Both the position numbers and the translations under genes were made by a program. From contig NW_019091680.1 in the NCBI RefSeq assembly GCF_001949145.1, positions 189,768 to 204,764 on the forward strand: a stretch of 14,997 nucleotides of DNA, given 5' to 3'. Below the pieces are notes generated by a model. The model ran no database searches. It was not told the origin of the DNA and saw only the letters and a program-made list of their open reading frames with translations. Positions 8,631-14,997 of the stretch are shown piece by piece. The first letter of the stretch is position 1; each line of letters begins with the position of its first letter. The DNA comes from Acanthaster planci (lineage: Eukaryota; Echinodermata; Asteroidea; Valvatida; Acanthasteridae).

Positions 8631-10527
8631 GTAAGTATCGTTTTGCCATTTTTTTTTAAATACAGAGAACATGTTGGTTCAAGTTTAAACAACACGTGTG
8701 AGTTCGTAAAGGCTGCCACACACAAACGCTTTATCCGCTACGCCAATGTTCCTTCCTGACCTGCCGTATGACGTAAGCAGATTGCTTCTATGTACACTGT
8801 AGTAGATATCTTAAGGTGCTTGATCATGTTTGTCACTCCTGGAGAAGTTTTGCCGTATGCCCCGAACAAGAGCAAACATGTTTATTTGCTGCAGTGCCAC
8901 AAATGACCAAAATATCCGTCACGAATGAACTTTGTCGAATCAGATAGCTCCCTTGTATACCGGCTTATGAATGCTTTGTGTTGTGTGATGAAGTTTTTAA
9001 TTTTCATGGATTATTATTTGCTTGTTCTAATAAGGGCATGTACTCTATTTAAGAGCTTCCAATCAGGGTGCATTCCACCAAATGGTTGTATTTCTGCGCG
9101 CGAGCTCATTAATATTTTGTGATCCCACGGGATTTTTACAATAAGACATGCCATAATCAGGAGGCATCCTAGAAATATTTCTATAAATCCCTGGGACTAA
9201 TAGTTTTCAGTTCGGGGTATTTCTTTCACAAAAAGCCCCAAATTGCGGGCCTATTTTGGATAGAGGCGGGTGGCTACATTCAGAAATGAGCGCTTAGTTT
9301 TACTACTGTTTTGGGGGTAGGTCTATCTTCCTCAAAAGGCGAGTAAAAAAGATTTTCGCGGCTAAACCCCTTGAAATTGAAACGAAAAGTGATCTTCTGG
9401 CCATAATCTTACATTTCCAGTAAAAAAACGGAGGCCAACCTCTTCATGAGAGTCAACAGGCGGCGCTATATCGGTCTGATTTTCCACTGTTTTCTATTGG
9501 CGGGTATCTGGTGTAGTGCAATCATCAGTCCCTCAAAAGAACACCAACTCCCGGAATACGGGTTTTTTTTACAATAGTGCGCCTCCAAGAGTTTGCAACG
9601 CGTTGGCCAATCACAATGCGCGAAATCTGTCCACCCAATTAATTTCGCTCGTCGCCCAGTGTCCATACAAGACGCTGGGAAGGGCCAATCGCTTTTGAGC
9701 TCTTATCGGCCAAAGCTTTACGACCTTTGACCGCGAGGTCATTACTTCCTTTGTAAACATTCTTGGGTAAATCATTTTATTATTAGACTTTGCTAATTGT
9801 TACTGAAATTAGTTGCAATAAGACATGCCATAATCAGGAGGCATCACATTTGAGCCACTTTCGCTTCTGTGCTTACAGTTAAGGCAATTTATTTTGCGCG
9901 TCTAAAACTGTGACCCCCGTGTGACGTATTTCCTTCACAAAAATTTGTGAAACGTATTAACCCTTCCCAGCGCCCTCTGAGGACGCTGTGAGACCAGCGA
10001 ATCCACCCAATGCGCGTTTGGAAAGGGTCGACAGATTTCGCGCGTAGTGTGATTGGCCAACCCGTTGCAAACTCTTCAAGGCGCACTATTGCGAATCGCC
10101 CGTATTCGAAAATTGTCAAACTTTCATTTTCAAACGAAAGTGTCGATCTTTTCTGTCTGGTTTTAACCTTTTTGGTTTGTTTGTTTTTTCTTTTTATTTT
10201 CTGTGACAATGGACGAGGCATCTAATCTTTAGCAGTTGTTTTCTGTATTTTCAAATTGCAGGGCGTAGCTATAATTTCGATGAACGTGCAGAGTTAACCT
10301 GCACCAACGGGGATGTATACATTGCCCACATTGCGTTACACCTTTCCAGCACTACTGGACATTGTCAAATGTACGCTGGTCTGGTCAACCAAATCACCGA
10401 TAGCGCTCGCAGGTACTGCAAAAGCCAGGGTACATCGCAGAGGTGCGACTTCACCCTGGACGATTTCGGGCCGGAACCAGACCCCTCTTGCTACGCCGGT
10501 TTTGAAGTCATTTACATCTGCAAATAA
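8558..10527 (+). CDS. Secreted SUEL/rhamnose-binding lectin-like protein, 112 aa, two exons
   Basis: Exons 8558-8630 and 10262-10527 are joined across a GTAAGT donor and a TTGCAG acceptor (phase 1, codon TGG). Residues 1-16 or so (MFRLLCLLLALGLVSG) are a clear signal peptide. The mature part carries RAELTCTNGDVYIAHIAL, later RRYCKSQG, QRCDF and D-P-S-C-Y-A-G-F-E-V-I-Y-I-C. This aligns with the SUEL/galactose-binding lectin domain pattern L-x-C-x-x-G...C...QRC...F.DPCPG..KYL.V.Y.C. It has six mature cysteines where the family often has eight; the first cysteine, the YGR motif and KYL are missing, so sugar binding may be altered or lost. The length, about 95 residues after the signal, fits one domain. 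An immune or egg-surface lectin role is inference. Confidence 0.72.
9139..9168 (+). repeat. Direct repeat copy 1 (30 bases, exact)
   Basis: The stretch begins CAATAAGACATGCC and ends GGAGGCATC. It is identical to 9816-9845. It contains a small internal inverted repeat, ATGCC...GGCAT. Confidence 0.9.
9552..9684 (+). repeat. Inverted repeat, left arm
   Basis: The arm contains GAATACGGG, AATAGTGCGCCT, AGAGTTTGCAACG, TTGGCCAATCACA, CGCGAAATCTGT and CGCTGGGAAGGG in this order. The same blocks occur in reverse complement at 9961-10108. Identity is roughly 75-80 per cent with small indels (by eye). Confidence 0.75.
9816..9845 (+). repeat. Direct repeat copy 2 (30 bases, exact)
   Basis: Identical to 9139-9168, 677 bases further on in the same intron. 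After both copies a similar gtatttc/cttcacaaaaa motif occurs (near 9218-9236 and 9927-9943), suggesting the duplicated block was once longer. Confidence 0.9.
9934..9951. repeat. Near-perfect palindrome TTCACAAAAATTTGTGAA
   Basis: Two 8-base arms (TTCACAAA and TTTGTGAA) are separated by two bases, just outside the right arm of the large inverted repeat. Confidence 0.6.
9961..10108 (-). repeat. Inverted repeat, right arm
   Basis: The reverse complement carries the same ordered blocks as 9552-9684, including TTGGCCAATCACA (a CCAAT-type core) and CGCTGGGAAGGG at the end. About 276 bases separate the arms. The arms could pair in the transcript or be two insertions of one repeat in opposite orientation. 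Confidence 0.75.
10262..10527 (+). CDS. Exon 2 of lectin-like gene: whole lectin domain and stop
   Basis: The acceptor is CAAATTGCAG at 10252-10261. The exon encodes the full lectin-like domain and ends TGC AAA TAA at 10519-10527. Codon use is GC-richer than the flanks, as expected for a real exon in this AT-rich region. Confidence 0.75.
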
Positions 10528-10548
10528 ACCTTCAGACCAATCATTAAA
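10523..10548 (+). terminator. Poly(A) signals: AATAAA over the stop codon and ATTAAA just after
   Basis: AATAAA at 10523-10528 overlaps the TAA stop (10525-10527), and ATTAAA lies at 10543-10548. Either could serve the lectin-like gene and would give a very short 3' UTR; a T-rich stretch follows from about 10580. Confidence 0.5.
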
Positions 10549-11840
10549 CCAGATATAATTATACTCTTTTAAAATTCTATATTTTTTTTCGTTTTATTAT
10601 TTTCCGACTGTAAAGGAGACTAACTTCTTGCAAAGGGTTATCATATACACGATTGACACAAAACAATCCGCAAACCATATGCATTTCAAAATCTTCAGCA
10701 CTTGATCCGACATCCTGTGATGCTAGAATTTATTTTAGCTTTTGATCCTCCCATTACCATCGTTTCTTGAATATCGCGCTCAAGGAGGCTCGGGAAGCTA
10801 TGAACTGATGGTCATTATCAGCCTCCTTCCAGTTTTGTTTTTAAACTTCGCTTGGTTGCGGTTTTAAATCTCGTCATTAATTTGTTTAATTCTGCTGAAT
10901 TCAGTATTCTATAAAAACTCTTATACTTGAAACTTCATTATTGTATAATTCAGTCAATGGTTAAGACATGATCACTATTGTCATTTGGGGCACATTCAGC
11001 CATTGTTATCATTCCCATCACGAGTGGCATTCATTCCTGTTTTAATCACTTCTCTCATTTTAAAGCGAAGAGTGAACAAATATGTAGCCGCTTTCAAACC
11101 GTTAAAACGTAGTAGACACATCTTTATTGACTCGTCATACCATTGGATCATACCATAAATGGTGCCAATTTTGAATTTTGCTGTGGGACCAAACATTTAT
11201 TGTATTATTACCACCACAATCCTTCTTTTATTCCAGATTTCGGTTTGTAAGCATTGACCATTTTTTTTATCCAATTCGTTTCCTAATTTGCACAACTGCT
11301 TACGTCTAAACGTCACACAGTTTGTTTGAAATCGTTGTGACGCTTCAGTCTGCCACGAATACGTCAACATACATACAAGAATGAATTCCATCAGTTGTTG
11401 GATTCACTCAATTACAGCGTAACAAGAGTCTGTTAGCTCCATTTGTACACTGAAGAAGATTATGAAGAAACAGAAAGACAGGTGTCTCAGTTGAAATTCT
11501 TCAAACGGACCTATAAGCTTTAAAGTCCTTTGTATTTTCAATTCTCCTATAATTAGCTCGTATAGTACGTGAGAGGTGCCTGGATAATTGCCCTACATTG
11601 TTGGGAGGACGCTGAATTTTGCACGGTGTCGTCTGTAATTTCGGAATGTATTTCTGAGGGAGAAACTTCAACGGCCCTTCTTTTAGGAATACATCTCATT
11701 CTCATTTTAATTTCCTGGACTTGAGTAGGCCTACATATCAAACTATATCGAAGCCCGCCTTTTTGTTATTTCGTTCTGCTGCGCCTCTTAATCTCAAAGT
11801 TTGATACATTGGTTGTATGGCAGTGATCATACTCTAGCCA
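10549..11840. other. Intergenic AT-rich sequence
   Basis: No gene is supported. One 9-bp inverted repeat, AAGGAGGCT (10782-10790) with AGCCTCCTT (10820-10828), is seen. The open stretches are short. Confidence 0.5.
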
Positions 11841-11846
11841 TGCATA

Positions 11847-11909
11847 ACACCCGTAAACAGCGCCCTCGTACCGTCGGAGGAGCATACGAGGGGCCCTGTT
11901 TACGGGTGT
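11847..11909. repeat. Strong hairpin, about 24-bp stem and 14-base loop
   Basis: The left arm 11847-11870 (ACACCCGTAAACAG...CTCGTA) and right arm 11885-11909 (TACGAG...CTGTTTACGGGTGT) are complementary except for a small mismatch and bulge in the middle. The loop is 11871-11884. The 63-base length is in the size range of a microRNA precursor, but the stem does not continue below the ACACCC/GGGTGT pair. A foldback or MITE relic is equally possible. Confidence 0.7.
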
Positions 11910-13301
11910 AGCGATTCACCATATCGATTTTTATGTGAATATGAAAAAAGTTCATCGCAATGGCCTCATGTAACGACCTTCGCCCGTACTGTACGGCATT
12001 GGGTTGACAGCTCGTGACTAGGGAGTTTGCGGGCACTTTAATACACAAGCTTTTCGCCTGGTAGCACCGTGCCAGTCGCGAGGTGACACCGTCAAACGAG
12101 TTTGCGAAATGTACAGTGCGTTTATAGCAAGATCCTACCAGGGCAAACGTGCTGCATAGCACGCGGGTGGGTGCAAAATGAAGATTGTACCTGGGTAGGA
12201 GATTCAGAAGAGGGGTGCAGACCACTAAATCAAGTGAGAATTTCTGGCCAGCTCATTAGCATTAAAGTGCCCCAACGGCATCTTTTGAAAAAGGAGATTG
12301 TTTGGCCCCCAAAATGGTGAGACTGTGTAAATCGCTGCCACGATGAACTCCCTTGGTCTTTGAGCTTTCTTGTGAGAGCAGAATGGCTAAAAAACTACGG
12401 TTGGAAAATGGTCGTAAGTGCCCGAGAAAGTTGAAAGTGGCCACTTGAAAAATGGCCGCAATCGGACTTCCGAAAAGTCACCTTTCGGGGGTGATTTTGT
12501 TTTGTGGGAATAATTAAAAATTTAATTGGTTAACCCATAAAAGATTGAAAAGAAATTTGAAAGATTAGGGACTAGATATTAATTTCATTTGTGTTTCGGA
12601 AATCTCAGGGATGTTGGTATGCATGTTATTGGGCCCTGAACAGTGCTGATTTTACACTGTTTTCAATGGGGCTTGAATTAGTGGACTGTACCCAGAGAGC
12701 ACAAAGCCGTCAGGAAGTTTTCTCACGTGACCTTTATGAAAACAAGTTTTAAAAGTTAACATACAAGTATGTAACCTTGGACATTTCTGGGGCATACCAC
12801 TAGCTACCCGTAGCCTCTTAAACAATAGTCATCTTAAAAATAGAAAATAGTTACTTGAAAAAATAAAACAACAAAGTCACGTATTGTCTGACTGTTTTTC
12901 TGAGAACCATCGACAACACAGTCGAGGAATGACGTTTTATTTATACAAATTCCCTAAGCTTCAGTTAGAGGTCAGTCTAAGAAAACTTTGGTTACCATGG
13001 AGTAGCACGAACCGTTGATCCCTGGGGCAAGACGGCTGCCAGTTCATTGGACGCCCTCTTCCCTGTTTATTGCCTTAGCCCCATAAACCGCTGCCTCGGA
13101 TTGGAAGCTCGTTGTCAGTACCATGTCGGTACCAATCACGGTCTTGCAAAAACTACTGCGCGACCAGAAAGTGCCCTTCTTCAAGGAGTTCGGAGGGATA
13201 CGTATTCATGCCACGGCCTTGTCGAGCAAACAGCTTCGTGCCACCTCGCTCAATCTGGACTCTGCGAAGCCTACGGTACAGCCTTAAGGTGCACGTTTGC
13301 C
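11910..13301. other. Intergenic sequence
   Basis: No exon is supported. A 12-base palindrome AAGTGGCCACTT lies at 12435-12446. The longest open stretch (minus strand, about 11827-12225) lacks an ATG start and any recognised domain. A region at 13079-13347 is open in two or three frames (see the findings). Confidence 0.45.
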
Positions 13302-13711
13302 ATGATGAGGGGGACATTAGTGATTCTTCTTGCACTGTGCATAACGGGTAAGCTGTGATATATTACTCGAGGAACATGACTCAAACGCTTTTGACCTATA
13401 CTCATAGTCCTCCACCCCAAACATGCAAAAAAAGAGGAAGTCAGAACAGCTGAAGCGGTTTCAGATTCTTTCGTCTTTTATCGGTGCAGACTGTTGTCAA
13501 ATGAGTGTCTGCATGTACGCGAGCATTACAGTATGTGCTATAACTTACATCAGGCAGGAATGAAGACACGGTGCGCAAAGCTGTGGAAGAATTTCTTTGT
13601 GAAATCACCTTACCTCCATGTGAAACAGACGAGCAGTATGTTTATATGTGCGTGGCCATAATAGTGGACGCCAGCGCTGAACTATCTCACGGTGATGTTT
13701 TCTTGCTCTGA
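13302..13711 (+). CDS. Putative small secreted protein, two exons, about 67 aa (speculative)
   Basis: An ATG-ATG at 13302/13305 in good context (GCCATGATGA) opens MMRGTLVILLALCIT, a convincing hydrophobic leader, and ends one base into a codon at donor GTAAGC (13348). Joined to an acceptor TTACATCAG (ending 13553), the frame continues with GRNEDTVRKAVEEFLC, then TLPPCETDEQYVYMC and VDASAELSHG to a TGA at 13709-13711. The mature part would be acidic, about 50 residues, with three cysteines. I recognise no family. Alternatives exist: acceptors at 13488 (CGGTGCAG) and 13557 (CAGGCAG) also keep short frames open, the second exon could end at a weak GTGATG donor at 13692, and no nearby poly(A) signal is seen. 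Confidence 0.3.
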
Positions 13712-13812
13712 CCTATTACCTGATGGTTTCCAGACGGTACTCTAGACGGTTCATTCCGATTCTTTAATGTAAACTGTGACCAGTAGTGGGGGGGGGACTG
13801 TTGAAAACACTT

Positions 13813-13825
13813 TGACCTTTGACCC
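13813..13825 (-). promoter_or_regulatory. DR1-type nuclear receptor motif
   Basis: The minus strand reads GGGTCAAAGGTCA, a consensus direct repeat of AGGTCA-like half sites with one-base spacing, the type bound by HNF4, RXR and COUP-TF factors. Whether it is used is unknown. Confidence 0.35.
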
Positions 13826-13910
13826 AGAAAAGGGAAAAGGTCATAAAATGCATAAGTATAATAATAATATGATATTGATATGAATAGGAATGAGGTGTAG
13901 GGTGAAAAAT

Positions 13911-14070
13911 TCTGGCACAGGTTGACCTTTGGTAAGGGATAGGCATAAGGTCAGAAAGTCTGGCACAGGTTGATCCTGGTGAATGGGATAAAATAGGAAT
14001 GAACATAGCACGGGGTAAACATTTTTGGGCACAATTTGACCTTGCTTATGAAATTATGGCACAACATGAT
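13911..14070 (+). repeat. Degenerate tandem repeat with TGGCACA core
   Basis: TCTGGCACAGGTTGA occurs at 13911-13925 and 13959-13973, and related forms follow at about 14025 (TTGGGCACAATTTGA) and 14054 (TTATGGCACAACATGA). Spacings are 48, 66 and about 29 bases. The copies are interspersed with ATAGGAATGA and TTGACCTT blocks. Confidence 0.55.
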
Positions 14071-14152
14071 GAAACAGGATGAGTCATATCGTGTGTGATG
14101 GCATACTGACTGGCCCACCAGGAGGCCCAAAAGTAATGAGGAAGTAGGAAGC

Positions 14153-14220
14153 GATAATCCCTACACAATAGACAGCTCGTGCCGCCGGTTAATGAGAGGG
14201 ATAATCCCTAGATAATGGAC
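14153..14220 (+). repeat. Two-copy repeat with GATAATCCCTA core
   Basis: Positions 14153-14173 and 14200-14220 match at 18 of 21 bases, and both are preceded by TAATGAG-like sequence. Each contains TAATCC, the core site of Otx/bicoid-class homeodomains. Any regulatory role is inference. Confidence 0.5.
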
Positions 14221-14303
14221 TGTATGTAGTGGCTGAGCTGTGTTGGAGGACTATTGTGTTAATGGTTACATTGTGTACGTTGGAAGTGAGCGTTGGTCTG
14301 ACT

Positions 14304-14318
14304 AAAGGTCTGACCTTT
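14304..14318. promoter_or_regulatory. Palindrome AAAGGTC-T-GACCTTT
   Basis: A perfect 7-base inverted repeat around one base contains two opposed AGGTC half sites, similar to nuclear receptor half sites. It is one of several AGGTC/GACCT motifs between 13800 and 14320. Confidence 0.3.
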
Positions 14319-14823
14319 GGACACTAAGGAAGAGAGGGCGCCCACATGCTAGCGGTCTTGGGTTTGGCTTACTATGGCTACCGAGATTTGATCGATACGG
14401 GAAGAAGACTCTGTTGTCCCTGGCTGAATTTTTTAATCGTTTGAACTACAGTGTTTTACGTCCCGTTACCCTGTACATGTATACGTTTCACAAATTCAGA
14501 GCGGAGCGTTACTCTCGTTCTTTATCGCGGAACCTAAATGTGAAATACAGCATTATATAAAATTAAGAATTCTGGGGGTGGCATGACGTCAGTTGGGGAT
14601 TATTAATACGTAGCAAAGTGGTAAATTTATTCGTCGTGCTGTGGAATATTGTGTAGAAGTTCTGGCCAATATCTGATCTGCGAATTATTATTCGATAGTC
14701 ATACCGATAAGTATAACACAAAACAAATTCGGTGGACTTCACATATTGGTTTCTGGCAGGCTTGCACTGGTACCGTTTTATTTCCGGAAGGGGGTTGACC
14801 AACAAACCCAATCACTCGGGACC

Positions 14824-14830
14824 ATATATA
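14824..14830 (+). promoter_or_regulatory. TATA-box-like TATATAG near the window end
   Basis: CCATATATAGG is followed about 70 bases later by an ATG in strong context (GACCATGG, ATG at 14895). That frame closes after about 22 codons unless spliced. It may mark a promoter for a gene beyond the window, but it may also be chance. Confidence 0.2.
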
Positions 14831-14997
14831 GGCCTACGTGCATTTCACACACTTCAACCCTTTGTAAGGATCTGTTATAGACAAATCCGGTGACCATGGT
14901 AACATTATACATGCAACTGGTCATTCGCGGTGGCCCCCGCCAATGGCTTAAAGCACTGTGATAATTGCTGCGCGATGGCATTGTTCTATGACAGTCG

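Larger units (their letters stand above)
8631..10261 (+). other. Large intron of the lectin-like gene, rich in repeats
   Basis: This 1631-base phase 1 intron has GTAAGT and TTGCAG borders. It holds an exact 30-base direct repeat and an imperfect inverted repeat of about 130-150 bases per arm. No coding exon is seen. Confidence 0.7.

Noticed and set aside
9466-10221. Open stretches on both strands in the lectin intron
   Set aside because: They coincide with the two arms of the inverted repeat and share short peptide pieces for that reason. No domain or start context.
11827-12225. 132-codon open stretch on the minus strand
   Set aside because: It begins with GTG rather than ATG, has no recognisable domain, overlaps the hairpin at 11847-11909, and a length like this can arise by chance in 15 kb of six-frame sequence.
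12102-12320. Cysteine-containing open stretch (C-V-Y-S-K...TCC...DCTW...GC)
   Set aside because: It starts with TTG, no splice sites frame it convincingly, and the cysteine spacing matches no family I can name.
1-14997. Prokaryotic-style systems, CRISPR arrays, tRNA or rRNA genes
   Set aside because: No regularly spaced identical repeats, no complete tRNA cloverleaf and no rRNA motif were seen. The window is plainly eukaryotic with spliced genes.

Overview
This is intron-rich eukaryotic DNA, most likely from an invertebrate deuterostome (amphioxus, hemichordate or echinoderm). Several things point that way. Short exons are flanked by clear GT/AG junctions. A secreted multi-domain protein combines frizzled-type cysteine-rich domains with repeats ending in DYCR. 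There is a small lectin-like secreted gene. Scattered short repeats include a piece resembling tRNA-derived SINEs of marine deuterostomes. The lineage is an inference; nothing in the sequence fixes the species.

Region 1 (about 570-5830, + strand): seven well-supported exons splice in frame into the C-terminal 426 residues of a secreted protein. The domain order is frizzled CRD 1 (two exons), frizzled CRD 2 (two exons), then three units of a short FG-GAP/VCBS-like repeat ending in G-D-x-x-x-D-Y-C-R, with the last unit cut short by the stop codon at 5516-5518. A poly(A) signal lies about 300 bases downstream. The true 5' end is uncertain; a weak candidate first exon lies at 571-610. No transmembrane or netrin (NTR) segment is visible, so this looks like a secreted, possibly Wnt-binding, protein unrelated to sFRPs outside the CRDs.

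Region 2 (5520-8440): no supported gene. It holds a SINE-like element (about 7575-7920).

Region 3 (8448-10548, + strand): a two-exon gene for a 112-residue secreted protein with a divergent SUEL/galactose-rhamnose-binding lectin domain. It has a TATA-like box and a poly(A) signal overlapping the stop codon. Its 1.6-kb intron contains an exact 30-base direct repeat and a large imperfect inverted repeat.

Region 4 (10550-13300): no supported gene. It contains a strong hairpin at 11847-11909.

Region 5 (13302-14997): a speculative small secreted-protein gene (13302-13711), followed by AGGTCA-type motifs, a degenerate tandem repeat and a two-copy repeat with TAATCC cores.

The three genes are all on the + strand and all appear to encode secreted proteins. 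Nothing indicates that they form one functional system.
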